Source of the DNA: Anaerolineae bacterium | GTDB taxonomy: Bacteria > Chloroflexota > Anaerolineae > 4572-78 > J111 | Assembly (NCBI GenBank): GCA_020433805.1 | Contig: JAGRBZ010000008.1 | Location: forward strand, 1-60,401 | Direction: 5' to 3' | DNA length: 60,401 nt | Part shown: piece after piece, positions 50,301-55,600 of the stretch | Position numbering within the stretch: position 1 is the stretch's first letter | How the letters are laid out: every line of letters begins with the position of its first letter | Notes under the pieces: model-generated | What the model saw: the letters and a program-made list of their open reading frames with translations, nothing else | The model's database searches: none | Told to the model about the DNA's origin: nothing | Translations under genes and position numbers: made by a program

Positions 50301-52412
50301 GCCGCAGGCATAACCCGTACCGTAGGCTATAGCACGAGCGATGTTGTCGCGTTGGAGTCCGAAGACTATGTGGCAACCAGTGGCGTACTTGATTTCGCCC
50401 CCGGCACCACCGCGCTCACCTTCTCGGTACCGATCACCGACGACGCGGTCATTGAAGGCGATGAAGATCTGCAACTGTCGCTGCTGCTCGAGTCGGATGA
50501 AGGGAGCAGTTCGGTCATCACCACCAGCATTTTAACCATTTTGGACGATGATGATGCCTCCGAAGCGCCGTTCCTCATTGCGCCGCCGAATGGTACAATT
50601 ACCAACAGCAATGCTATTAGTTTAACCTGGTCACAGGTTAGTGAGGCGTTAACCTACACGCTCTACCTTACACCGGCCGGTGTGTATGACATCCCCGGTC
50701 CTGGTGCCAGCCCGGTAGTCAGCCCGACCGTGCTGCCGGAAGGTGTCTACACCTGGACCGTTGCGGCCATCAACGGAACCGGTAGCTCCAGTGGCATCAC
50801 CGATACCTGGGTCTTCACTATCGACAATACCGCCCCGGCTTTGCCTTCGCTGATTGCGCCGCCCGACGGCACGCTGACCAACGATCCCGACGTCACCTTT
50901 GTCTGGAGCGATGTGCCGGATGCCGTCAGTTATCGGCTGGCCCTGACTTCGCCGGTAACCAATACCATCTTGGGACCGTTTACCGATACTTCGGCGGCAC
51001 TGTCGCTGGTTGATGGCGATGGCGTCTACACCTGGACCGTTGAGGCGATCGATGCGGCTACCAACACCTCCGGCTTCACCGACACCTGGACCCTCACACT
51101 CGATACGACACCGCCAACTTCACCGACGCTTATCCTGCCGCCGAACGGTTCCGTATTCACCCAAACCAACGTTATCACCTTCGCGTGGACGGCCTCAGTC
51201 GATGCGCTGTCCGGACCGGTCACCTACACCCTGTCGCTCAACGATACGCCAACCCAAACCCTGGCCTTAACCTCGACCACACTCACGCTGCCCGATGGCG
51301 TGTATGACTGGACTGTTTCCGCAACCGACCAGGCCGGCAATACGGCTATTACCACGACCTGGGTCTTTACAATCGATCTCAGTCCGCCGCCAATACCCAT
51401 GCTGATCAGCCCCCCGGATGGAACCTATACCAACCAGCCCGTCAACTTTGTCTGGTCGGCCTCCCCCGATACGTTAACGTATACCCTTAACATTTCCGAC
51501 TATGGCACGATTAATGTGCCAGGAACACAAACCATGGCCGGTGTCGCGCTGCCGGAAGGCGTTTATGATTGGACCGTACAAGCTGCCGACCGCTACAGCC
51601 GAACTTTGGGCTACACCGATACCTGGCGCGTAACGGTTGATTACACGCCGCCGACTACACCGACCCTGATCGCCCCGGCAGACGGATCGGTTATCACCGA
51701 CACCGCCCAGCCTACCTTCGAATGGACGGCTTCGGTCGATGTCCTATCCGGGCCGGTTACGTACACCTTGGTACTCACCGACAGCAGTGGAGCAGCAACC
51801 ACCACCGTGGTCAGCGGCACAACCTTTACACCACCTGTCGATCTGGCCTTCGATACCTATACCTGGATTATCCAGGCCCATGACAAAGCGGGGAATATTA
51901 GCACGTCAACTGCGTTTACCTTTACCTTACAAACAGTGCCGAACAAGCTCTTCTTCCCGCTGCTTTTGAAAGGATTGGGCACACCGCCGCCGGCGTCCGG
52001 CCCGGACCTGGTCATTTCCAGCTTTAGCGTAACGCCCAATGGTGATGGAACCCATCGGGTGCAGATAACGGCTATCAACCAGGGCAATGTTTCAGTGGCC
52101 GATCCGAACAACTTCCACATTGCCGTGTACGACACCGATAATCTAACCACGCCTCGGCTGTTGATTGGGGTTCAGGGCGAGTGGTTCCCGTCCGGTGGCG
52201 GCAGAACCTTCACCACCGATGTAACATTCCCCGGCTCCGGACCGACTACGCTTAGAGCCTGGGCCGATCCGTTTAATGTCGTGGTCGAAACCGACGAAAG
52301 CAACAATACCGACGATTTGGCCATTACCTTAACAGCCGCTTCCGGTGCCTCGCCTCAATCTGTACCGTCCTATCCGTCTGGGCCACAACCGACACCAACC
52401 CAGACCCGCTAA
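35373..52412 (+). CDS. Giant secreted surface protein (5679 aa): beta-helix, DUF11, Calx-beta, FN3-like and CARDB modules
   Basis: One open frame of 17 kb. It starts with GTG at 35373 (GAGGA seven bases upstream; the ATG at 35382 is an alternative). Residues 1-32 are polar and basic, 33-58 hydrophobic, ending in VMQAAG, a probable long signal sequence. Then come eight right-handed beta-helix regions rich in GGG(I/V)Y and N-x-N turns, most closing with an RPxNQGFDxGADE-type motif (to about residue 3490), NEW3/DUF11-like domains between and after them (about 743-970, 2885-3130, 3490-3825), eleven Calx-beta repeats (3830-5061), five FN3-like repeats (5065-5525), a FFPLLLKG motif, a CARDB domain (5543-5658) and a Pro/Thr tail. 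No sortase signal, lipobox or C-terminal membrane helix is seen. The likely role is adhesion or a cell-surface fibre. Calx-beta repeats bind calcium in known proteins. Confidence 0.9.
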   Translation: MKKMKSLPEIIAVITNNEFAQLRRYCLTKPTRLLLRLGSIFLLAFCMLFVAFLWLLGLPQVMQAAGPPMRYVAPAPLGDDQGGANDCANSFTPCATVQQAIDAADAGDEIRVASGRYTDTNSRTEDVPRTQAIYLNKSVTLQGGFTTTNWVAADAVSNPTIIDAQGAGRVLRVPGNVTIVATVSGFHMMGGTATDDNGGGAVLNVNGTLILENNQIYGNEVNSSGLIGGGGVAQRNSTASTSLLHNRIYSNTVVGSDARGGGVNIISGTFVLQANEIFSNTADSIGGGVIVLDSVVGSSENNLIYNNTSLSGGGGGIAIGSGNVTIINDTVYGNNAPLGNGGGIFVGGASTANVAITNTLIVSNTANSGGGIFGSAVGVESVAYTTLSGNAPDNFAGTMANPIPGDNNNTTYPEFVDPPNFDLHLSPSSPAINSGTDVALTFDFEGEGRPFGSGFDRGADEAIDALATCFARVEGGQVYTNVQQAIDEATSGELVQVAGLCDDVQTVNSLNQIAYVDETLTLRGGYTVTDWINPSYGPTVFDANNGGRALYVEGLSNINPTIENLRLTGGSAISGAGVYLGNNVNATLRNNIINDNTATGQGGGVYNASGSDSTLQHNTIYGNNASSGGGVYGASGGQVTLRSNIVANNTADGLAAAGASAVDLDYNNFDNTTNYSNASAGPNDISDTPNFENVAANDFRLASNSTSINAADPASPVTTDFENDARPQGNRADIGADESRLYAAVLLSTAPESPVVVTDTATIANSFITFTHSLTNLGNISASDSFTLTTSNSDGLDVTILPSAIVNNLSAGDSTTFEVVVEITGPAPSPLYNQTVVTATSHANPGTFAGVTDLIATPGVELIDNDDPPFDDPQYVDSGDVITYTYTLRNSGPTTDTYTIAFTSSPFDWGTLVVPTTPITLASGGSTAVVVRVDVPQTAPSGLEEVVTVVATSQSFAASASVDDTTIAKGTVGDRYVALSGNNTNNNCTDSGDPCSTIGYASEQAATGDAVRVAQGTYIIPDGIVINDPIQLYGGYNSGFTSQGSPAATQLDIQNAKRGISINSSNPLFPITIDNLTIKNAQSGASGGGIFLQNSPAITLSRLIIQDSTANQGAGIYISNFTPAAAVIVDQVVISNTSANVSGGAIYVAGGSPLLTNISISNTTAAQNGGGIYVAGGTPTLTGSRIYGGNAINGGGIYVSGGTLNLQNNFVYSNTASGSGGGIFNSGTLKAANNTMVGNQAASFGGGMFDNNTSGLVLSNTIFADNTGTGGGGAFYRGDSGTIAASIDYNLYFNNTPNNSNVATGANSGTGDPLFVDAAANDFHLSIDSAAVDAGDPDSTVFDDIDGDFRPINQGFDVGADELSGCLARVQEAPATTYGVLQSAIDAAANGNTVQVSGICRGAQPRLVGGQALSQTALVTRNITIAGGYNSSFSNDPESDPVVTILDAQGQGRTVVVTGSATVSLVRLTLTGGEAINGGGLYNANSTLQTEDLIISGNQATNGAGVYNLNGTTALSQTHILSNTATDSGGAAYNAAGTLTTEGVIAANNTAPNGGAFYNAGSAELNLVNTIVTNNTASSGNGGGLYNESNNLAVRHATFYGNQATNQGGGIYHNAASSAPIINSTILISNTAAGGGGIFSADADPTFAYNDVLDNTGGDYGGLADQTGSNGNLAVDPSFLSTVLTDTNFLRIATGSAVEDQGDPASPIILDIDEDPRPSNQNPDIGVDEIAGCFARINTGSRIYGAVQTAVDDATDGDVIRVAGVCAGVRPFNDGGTVVDQTVLITKSITIQGGYTKTNNLAGPSRPDDNPTVLDALNSGRVIYITMPQTISSSLIVVEGLHLRNGSDDNGAGVLVRSGVVSMTHNRIYSNTATTGGGALYVEDGTVTLQGDNLLETGDNIIYGNVAPDGAAIYNVGGQVTVDDTLLRDNTATNNGGAFFHNGGNSLLQNNIIRDNSANNGGAIYNASTGLTVRHNTVYSNDATNSGGGLYTENAGPIIVNNIFSENTAAVGHAIFSTPAFAPDYNNTFPAANAYGGSATAGSNSLAVDPSFIDASSGDFHLTGSSPMVDAGDPSMTLTYDFDSPYNTRPSNQGFDLGADEIPGCLAQVLESGIVYGNLQTAINNSEPDNTILVTDDECRGVHPFNPGSGIVSQTVHITHNLTIEGGYNDAFSASTGNNTILNPEGQGRALFIDNANVTLVNFDLQNGNAGGLGGGPSSGDAGGGVYLQDNSTVVFDAVKVLSGTAEYGGGVFIESSSTLSLTNESTVYNNTATTGTGNGGGLYNDGTLDVTGESSIHDNSAIQGGGLYNAATANFDLGNKVYGNLADEGAAIYHQSGSGLSLINTFIYENQANNFGGGVYINNGSPNILHNTFYANEVSAADAGGAVYVSSGSPTIKNNIFAQNQDDAGDHAIHTTASASGAVIDFNNYSTAGAATQVTGSAGAGSNNVTADPQLADPTEGDFAVRSSSPVVNAGETLALVDHDFEDDPRPINAASDMGADEVNACLARLNGTTYGSIGAALDAASPGDFIDVAEGVCEENVTINQDINIEGSWRKDFSGKVQIGGFNVISTTVDGTFSGRVFDIAASTDVNLSWLEITNGQTGGNGGGILSQADLLTLDNVDVISNSAASGGGIYIGPNSAATGFDGAITFNQATNDGGGIYVASGGDVSIAGGTPISENEAGGNGGGIYYEGVDFSFINKQINENIAANGAGMYATGGGELVLINPGFYNNQSTTDGGGFYYSGSGSPQLYHATIRENEAGDQGGGVYNASGSTVISASIVTSNTATSGGTGIHVDGGTVSVLYTLQWNNTYVGASEGAGNIVGDPRFRPSLDVGGDLLYTSPAIDAVPDGASDIEYDRFEEDRPQICAFDMGRDEYSVGSRLFEWVGPTPSSETLAPTEATTRTFTVTNLSQNYSNDEPVGVPGNGYTETVTITLESPLTWSEIISVTGGTQIDDLSANMVLGPGQSATILVQTTVPTATFADISESATLTAEGFQCPADPLALPQENSIAMVTTAEEGVRFTLTPDNFGTAAPGDVLTFTHTLSNTGNVTDTYTLFPNAAGGYINGVIMEPIGTVTLAPNMSTTVVISLTVSPSAGKGLVESVSVIAISDVDGSQESAANTLTISGTTGTRYVSLTGDDDISNDTGITSTMVLGDNNCTDTEFLCRSIRQALDQAAPGDLIKIEQGTYPFDNTDIITTVYNSITVTQIAFIDKAITLQGGYVSTNWDEDPPNHISHTTSLDPGNVPGWRAVFVTDNPSGSVTDTVTIDRLTIENGNAADGGGIYNDGADLNLTALRLQNNNAADSGGALYSNDGDLVMQNNFIHGNQAASGDGGAVYIADGSATLENNTFYDNSAASGNGGAVYNDLATLDVNSSIVATNTATSGALHSNTAATIDYNLYTGNTVGNVSGSAAQGSNDRTGDPVFIDTGASPPNLHIGSGSAAFETGDPASTVTIDYDNDPRPLPDTGNVDIGADESVPLQSLTFITDTFTLTTPATTVVITHSLINGGDVDEAVSLGYSSDFDWLDSSEPAIGNVFTVTSQTTRTVTTTYTVPATASGLINTTTITATPASTSVVPVAVVDIIQVEGPRWAISKVAEPSDTVQPGDLITYTLTVTNTGEVTATADFTITDQLPLSYVTYVSADPTPISTDPVRWVLTDDVGLGESLTVTLVVSANTTITETVDVVNDAYSVTGGGTLGVATGDPVTVTVEVPTTGEITLTKTVDPMLVGPGDEVMYTITLTNTTDTTPTVTLIDTLEDGFAPTSVMADILVPGLSESGAGVATVAFTATAPLTTGIYVNPLITATYGVSQVTLINSAPLTVAETIVDFSSSDFSVSEADGSATITVTLNLASSEDVSVDYETADNTATAGSDYTAVTGTLTISAGLTSATFQVPITDDLIFENDELVDLTLSNPQGATLTGAVNNPAGLTIVDDDLVTVDFSAATYSVDEDAGPAIITVTLAASSPNTVMVDYASTDNTATAGSDYTDVTTDTVTFPPNTTVQTFTVPITDDGDLEGAETLTLTLSNPISGSLVNAINNPAVLTILDDEAVTADFSSTDYSVDESAGTATITVTLSATATQDVGVDYLTSDGTATAGSDYVTVGDTLTFTAGITQQTFTVPITDDLLFEADETVILTLLNPNLVNIGATSPATLTITDNDSEPTVDFDAASYTVNETDGTAVLTVTLSAETGITATVNYVTSDNTAVNPDDYTTTNGTLSFSPGITQAFINIPIVDDNDFEESESLTVTLSTPSNAVLGSNTPVALTIISEDSEPTVGFASTDYVVDEDAGPAVIAVTLSGASFVTTTVTVTSSNGTADSPADYDAVNQSLEFAPGTTSITFPVTINDDLLLEGDETVNLALSGPISATLATTDTATLTIIDDEEALMIGFTASDYIVDEGVGVANITVTLNSAAAVTVTADVNSTDWTAVSPEDFFAVVDVVEIAPGLTTTTFPVTIVDNSIIESTESLTLALSNPVSATLAATDTATLTIIDDDTPVVDFSAPTYQVDEDAGSATITVTLSITSEQQVTVDYATSDGTASDASDYGSSGGTLTFTTGITQLSFTVPITDDSDLEGSETVLLTLSNAVNASLGTTNNPAVLTIIDDDTSTFNFDPDFDIVTEGIDPTALITVTLTPTQSVEASVDYATSDVTAVNPDDYADTSGTLTFPPNTSALTFTVSIVDDAVYESLETFQLNLSNVISANIGSPTGTVMIMSNDSPPTITFVTDNYSVNEDAGTATITLTLSSASEVSATVVYTTSDGTASSASDYTAVTGTAIFDPGETEATFTVPITDDTIFEDDETVQLGLSSPVNAIIDQNTATLTIIDNELPPVVEFDRGTYTVQEGAGSAVITVTLSSTATTTTSVDYATADDTALAVSDYTTSNDTLTFTIGTKLLTFTVPITQDDIFEDDEQLTLSLSNEISATLGISQAILIIVDDDATPEFAFSTSNYTVDEDNGPAVITVTLSAAAGITRTVGYSTSDVVALESEDYVATSGVLDFAPGTTALTFSVPITDDAVIEGDEDLQLSLLLESDEGSSSVITTSILTILDDDDASEAPFLIAPPNGTITNSNAISLTWSQVSEALTYTLYLTPAGVYDIPGPGASPVVSPTVLPEGVYTWTVAAINGTGSSSGITDTWVFTIDNTAPALPSLIAPPDGTLTNDPDVTFVWSDVPDAVSYRLALTSPVTNTILGPFTDTSAALSLVDGDGVYTWTVEAIDAATNTSGFTDTWTLTLDTTPPTSPTLILPPNGSVFTQTNVITFAWTASVDALSGPVTYTLSLNDTPTQTLALTSTTLTLPDGVYDWTVSATDQAGNTAITTTWVFTIDLSPPPIPMLISPPDGTYTNQPVNFVWSASPDTLTYTLNISDYGTINVPGTQTMAGVALPEGVYDWTVQAADRYSRTLGYTDTWRVTVDYTPPTTPTLIAPADGSVITDTAQPTFEWTASVDVLSGPVTYTLVLTDSSGAATTTVVSGTTFTPPVDLAFDTYTWIIQAHDKAGNISTSTAFTFTLQTVPNKLFFPLLLKGLGTPPPASGPDLVISSFSVTPNGDGTHRVQITAINQGNVSVADPNNFHIAVYDTDNLTTPRLLIGVQGEWFPSGGGRTFTTDVTFPGSGPTTLRAWADPFNVVVETDESNNTDDLAITLTAASGASPQSVPSYPSGPQPTPTQTR
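35620..45830 (+). repeat. Eight beta-helix cassettes within the giant protein
   Basis: Each cassette runs from a segment such as VYxxVQxAIDxAxxGDxIxVAGxC through rows of short parallel-beta-helix turns (NNTASGGGGIYN type) to a closing motif of the choice-of-anchor-Q type (DxxxDPRPxNQGFDxGADE). Closing motifs are found near 36740, 37580, 39450, 40550, 41675, 42870, 44000 and 45810. Five consecutive cassettes restart with C(L/F)AR and contain a second Cys about 32-36 residues later. Confidence 0.8.
46860..50554 (+). repeat. Eleven tandem Calx-beta repeats
   Basis: Eleven units of about 110-113 residues with the pattern VDFSxxxYxVDEDxGxATITVTL ... VDYxTSDGTAxxGSDY ... TFTVPITDDxxxExxExxxLxLSN ... 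LTIIDDD, written here with gaps. The acidic loops at the unit borders match the calcium-binding positions known for the family. The eighth unit (TEGIDPTALI) diverges most. Confidence 0.88.
50566..51945 (+). repeat. Five FN3-like repeats
   Basis: Five units of about 90 residues, each starting LIxPPxGTxTN and containing VYxWTVxAxD and DTWxxTxDxTPP. These are Ig/fibronectin-like beta sandwiches that probably extend the stalk. Confidence 0.8.
51999..52345 (+). other. CARDB domain at the C-terminus of the giant protein
   Basis: GPDLVISSFSVTPNGDG ... AINQGNVSV ... VVETDESNNTDD is the CARDB (cell-adhesion-related, archaeal and bacterial) pattern. It follows a hydrophobic FFPLLLKG motif at 51953-51976, similar to the YLPLV motif that precedes C-terminal domains in many secreted Chloroflexota proteins. 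Confidence 0.8.
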
Positions 52413-52428
52413 ACGCTTTAAAGACAAA

Positions 52429-52473
52429 ATCGAGGCTTAGCTATTTTGCAAATGCAATTGGCTAAGCCTCGAT
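52429..52473. terminator. Long inverted repeat between convergent genes
   Basis: A perfect 13-base-pair stem ATCGAGGCTTAGC / GCTAAGCCTCGAT with a 19-base loop, 16 bases after the giant gene's stop. In the minus-strand sense it is followed by TTTTGTCTTT, so it can end the glycosyltransferase transcript. In the plus sense the T-run is missing. It probably stops both. The rest of 52474-52595 holds nothing I recognise. Confidence 0.6.
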
Positions 52474-52595
52474 CCTAAGCGTTCGGGGTATAGGTTTAAT
52501 GTTCGAGGTGTGGACGTCGTGCGGATGGTAGAAATTTTTCTATGGAGCGCGATTTTAAGTCATTGCGATGATACGACGACCTAAACCATGCTTTT

Positions 52596-53852
52596 TCATT
52601 GCAACGCTTTAATGCGTTGATATTCTTCCACGGTGTCTTCAAAGACGCTCAGCAGTTCATCGGCGATGTTATCCCAACTGTAGCGCTGAACCCACTGCCG
52701 GGCCTGTTCACCAAGCTGGTCACGCAAAATAGAATGTTTGAGCAGAAGAATAACTTTTCCGGCCAGCGCCGTAGCATCGCGACCGGGCACCAAAAAGCCG
52801 TTAAAGCCATCCTCGATACTAAACGATAAACCACCGACATCGGAAGCGATGACTGGGGTACCACAAGCCATCGCTTCGATAGCGACCATACCGAACGACT
52901 CATAATGAGATGGCATGACCACCATTTCGGCAGCGGTATAATAGTAAACCAGTTTGTCTTGATCTTTGGCTCCCAAAAACGTTACCAAATCGCCAATGTT
53001 GAGCGACTCCCGTAGATCCTTGAGCCGTTCAAATTCTTTCATTTCCAACTCTGAGTCTTGGTTGGGATCGCCTCCCACAATCGACAGGCAGACATTCTTG
53101 AGTAATTCAGGTTCGCGTTGCTTGGCGATGGCTAAGGCCCGTAAAATCGTATCGATACCTTTCAGCGGTTGCATCCGGCCTACAAACAGAATCATTTTGT
53201 GATGAGCAGGTACATCGATGCAGGCTTTGGCCGCCTGCCGATCAATCGGTTTGAAGCGTTCTAAATCAACCCCCGGCGGCACGACCTCGATCTTATTCGA
53301 AGGTGCTCCATAAGCCCACATCATATGGTTGCGATCAAGCGGTGTGGCCGCAATAATGCGATCCGCCGAGCGCATGATCTCCCCTTCGCAGTTAAGACGT
53401 TGGAGCGTATCACGCTCCGCCGGAGATTGGGCTACCCTATTCTTCAACTCGGCCAACGTGTGAAACATCTGCACATAAGGGATTTGCCAATAGTGGCGCA
53501 GCGCCCCGGAAGCAATGCCAGACAACCAGTAATGGCTGTAAATGATGTCATAGCTTTGCTGCAAGGCCAACACATTCTCAACAAACTCATCAATGTGATG
53601 GTAGATCTCGTTTTTATTGTAGGGTCGCTCCGGGCCGGCTTTGACATAAAAAACCCGACCTCGCTCTGCTAAACGTTTGTCTATAGGAGCTATGGTCGGA
53701 TCTTGTAAGCGGGTATAAACATCAACATCAATACCCTTGCGGCTTAAGGCGCGACTTAGGTCACGAATATACACGTTCATTCCACCGGTTTCCTTGCCAC
53801 CCAACGTTGCCAGAGGGCCGGTATGGACGCTAACCATCGCTATTCGTTGCAT
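52596..53852 (-). CDS. Family 4 glycosyltransferase (MshA/sucrose-phosphate-synthase-like)
   Basis: A retaining GT-B glycosyltransferase of about 418 residues. The N-terminal domain starts IAMVSVHTGPLATLG followed by GGMNVYIRDLSRAL, the pattern of MshA and sucrose-phosphate synthases. The C-terminal domain has FVGRMQPLKGID (donor-site Arg and Lys), the ESFGMVAIEAMACGTPVIAS block with the EX7E motif, and SDVGGLSF. Family members move a sugar from a nucleotide donor to an acceptor in the cytoplasm. The actual acceptor is not visible here, and mycothiol synthesis should not be assumed. Start: ATG 53852 (MQRIAMV) fits the family; ATG 53858 is also open. It follows the GNAT-like gene by 77 bases. 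Confidence 0.9.
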   Translation of the reverse strand: MQRIAMVSVHTGPLATLGGKETGGMNVYIRDLSRALSRKGIDVDVYTRLQDPTIAPIDKRLAERGRVFYVKAGPERPYNKNEIYHHIDEFVENVLALQQSYDIIYSHYWLSGIASGALRHYWQIPYVQMFHTLAELKNRVAQSPAERDTLQRLNCEGEIMRSADRIIAATPLDRNHMMWAYGAPSNKIEVVPPGVDLERFKPIDRQAAKACIDVPAHHKMILFVGRMQPLKGIDTILRALAIAKQREPELLKNVCLSIVGGDPNQDSELEMKEFERLKDLRESLNIGDLVTFLGAKDQDKLVYYYTAAEMVVMPSHYESFGMVAIEAMACGTPVIASDVGGLSFSIEDGFNGFLVPGRDATALAGKVILLLKHSILRDQLGEQARQWVQRYSWDNIADELLSVFEDTVEEYQRIKALQ

Positions 53853-53929
53853 TATCATCAATTCTTTCGACTAATCAATAAAGTACCTACCGCTGACAGG
53901 GTAGATAGTACGACGTTGTATCTTGTTGA

Positions 53930-54940
53930 CTAGTGTCTCAAGATTTCCAAATCATAAACCGGCTCGGCTTCGGCCCCAAATCGAAATTTGTATGTTTCAT
54001 CACCGCGCAAAAAATCATAGCGGTCACGGCCCAGTTCAATGGCGTGCTGAATAGTGTATGAGGTTAAGACATTTCCGGGGCTTAAGTTGGCAAACTGTTC
54101 GGGATCGTAGCCGGAATTATACAGCAAAAACTCATTATTGTAATCAAAACACAGCATTGTAGCGGCTTTTATCCCATCCACTTCAATAAAGTAGAGCTTG
54201 AGCCAGCCGTATTCAGCCAATACCTGACATAGCGCCTTGAAGAAGTTGATCATCGGCTCGCTCCAAAAGTCTTCTTTATCCTTTGTCGACTTTTGGTGCA
54301 GGGCAATAAATGTTTCCATCGCCTCCTCTAACCCCTCGGTTGAATCGACGACATACCAGTGGCTTTCGGCCTCACGCTCGATCTTGCGTATCTTGCGCCG
54401 AATTTCATGGCGCTGTTTTTTGTCGATGCCGGCCAGATAGGTGTCCCAATCCTGTGGTAGGGTGATGACGGGACATACATCTTGTTGCCGCACCTCAGTC
54501 GTCCAGCCTCGACGGCGGGCGGTTTCGGCTAACTGGGTAGCGGTGATTGAATTGTGAGGCAAGCTACAGAGGTAAAGCTTGTCCCAAGCCACACTGGCAT
54601 CGGCCAGACAATCAAGCAAGGCGGAATGAACAGCCTCAATGTGATCAGCATCGACCAACAAATCCAGATAGTCGGAGACATCGACACAACCGACAAAGGT
54701 AAGCTGCCGCTGTCCCTCGCCCGTGGTTTCGCCAAAGAGGGGGGCCAAACCTACCAGTCTACCCTCATCCGACCGGATGGCGATCAAAACTAAATCATCA
54801 TTACCCAAACAGCGCCACCAAACACTCTGATAGCTATATCGCATAAAAAAGGGAGCGTTAACTGCCCGCTCCAATAGATCATCCCACTCTCGCGCTAGCG
54901 TTTCAAATCCGGAAGCGTCGGTATAAATTGTTGTTTGCAT
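53930..54940 (-). CDS. GNAT-fold protein of the CelD/BcsL (Acetyltransf_6) type
   Basis: A 336-residue protein with two tandem GNAT-like halves. The N-terminal half has WDDLLERAVNAPFFMRYSY, WWRCLGNDDLVLIAIR and GLAPLFG, typical of the CelD/BcsL group. The C-terminal half has RHEIRRKIRKIERE, LYFIEVDGIKAATMLCF, LLYNSGYDPE and YDFLRGDETYKFRFG. Family members are thought to acylate polysaccharides or carry out aminoacyl transfers in cell-wall synthesis (FemAB-like); no substrate can be read from the sequence. The start is either ATG 54940 or the adjacent GTG 54943. It is placed between a tethered extracellular protein and the glycosyltransferase, consistent with envelope glycan work. Confidence 0.85.
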   Translation of the reverse strand: MQTTIYTDASGFETLAREWDDLLERAVNAPFFMRYSYQSVWWRCLGNDDLVLIAIRSDEGRLVGLAPLFGETTGEGQRQLTFVGCVDVSDYLDLLVDADHIEAVHSALLDCLADASVAWDKLYLCSLPHNSITATQLAETARRRGWTTEVRQQDVCPVITLPQDWDTYLAGIDKKQRHEIRRKIRKIEREAESHWYVVDSTEGLEEAMETFIALHQKSTKDKEDFWSEPMINFFKALCQVLAEYGWLKLYFIEVDGIKAATMLCFDYNNEFLLYNSGYDPEQFANLSPGNVLTSYTIQHAIELGRDRYDFLRGDETYKFRFGAEAEPVYDLEILRH

Positions 54941-54981
54941 CACGCCCTTTCTTATAACTTTCCTGTTTATTCATGGTTCGA

Positions 54982-55542
54982 TCACTCACCGGCAAGCCGC
55001 TGCCAGTTTATCTCGTAGATTTGGAAGCCATTTTGGCAGTCGATGTTTGGCTCAACCAAGAGCGGCTGAGAAACCGGCAGGTCATTTTCATAAATCTGGA
55101 CCCACAGCTTTTGTTGAGACGGTAGAGCCGTTAGTTCAACCTGGTAGTTTCCTTCGCCGTCGACGGCATTTAAGGCTACTAAACCCGCTTGGTTGTCCCA
55201 GACCACTACTTGGACGCCGCGAAGCAGGGTTTCATGACTATTTTGGACTATGCCGTAAAAACCATACTGCTCACAATTGGAGAAGCCTTTAATCGGTTCC
55301 TGGGCCGTAAAAAGAACTTGTTCAGGCAGCGGAGGACCAGGTGTATTGGTGGGAACCGAAGCTGTTGGCAGGCTCAACGCTGGTAATCGCGTATGAGTGG
55401 CGGCAATTTCGGTTGTTTCGGTTGGCCGAAAAACCAGAACATAGGCCAGGCTAAGCATAAAGATTAGCAAAAATACGCTAACAACCCCGAAAATGACCAA
55501 CCAAGATTTACTTTTTGATGTGCGTGGGGTAGATGTTGGCAT
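54982..55542 (-). CDS. Single-pass protein with Pro/Thr stalk and extracellular domain
   Basis: A 186-residue protein when started at ATG 55542 (MPTSTPRTSKSKSW). One membrane helix (15-38), a Pro/Thr-rich stalk (about 50-75) and a beta-rich domain (75-186) with Cys residues in SNCEQYGFYG and NIDCQNGF. Positive charge before the helix predicts the domain outside. The upstream extension to 55581 runs through the tRNA terminator hairpin and is rejected. The shorter start has no clear ribosome site, so its transcript may have an unusual or very short leader. Architecture and C-terminal pattern resemble the protein at 28294-29487. Function unknown. Confidence 0.7.
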   Translation of the reverse strand: MPTSTPRTSKSKSWLVIFGVVSVFLLIFMLSLAYVLVFRPTETTEIAATHTRLPALSLPTASVPTNTPGPPLPEQVLFTAQEPIKGFSNCEQYGFYGIVQNSHETLLRGVQVVVWDNQAGLVALNAVDGEGNYQVELTALPSQQKLWVQIYENDLPVSQPLLVEPNIDCQNGFQIYEINWQRLAGE

Positions 55543-55552
55543 AGTTACTATT

Positions 55553-55586
55553 AAAAAAGTAGGGCATGCCATCTGGATCATGCCCT
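55553..55586 (-). terminator. Terminator of the tRNA-Gln gene
   Basis: A stem AGGGCATG / CATGCCCT (55561-55568 and 55579-55586) with a 10-base loop, followed in the minus-strand sense by AC and T6. It lies 14 bases after the tRNA 3' end. Confidence 0.85.
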
Positions 55587-55600
55587 ATAGTGCCGTCGAA

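Noticed and set aside
55543..55581. Longer N-terminus for the tethered protein next to the tRNA
   Set aside because: It would run through the tRNA terminator hairpin and T-run.
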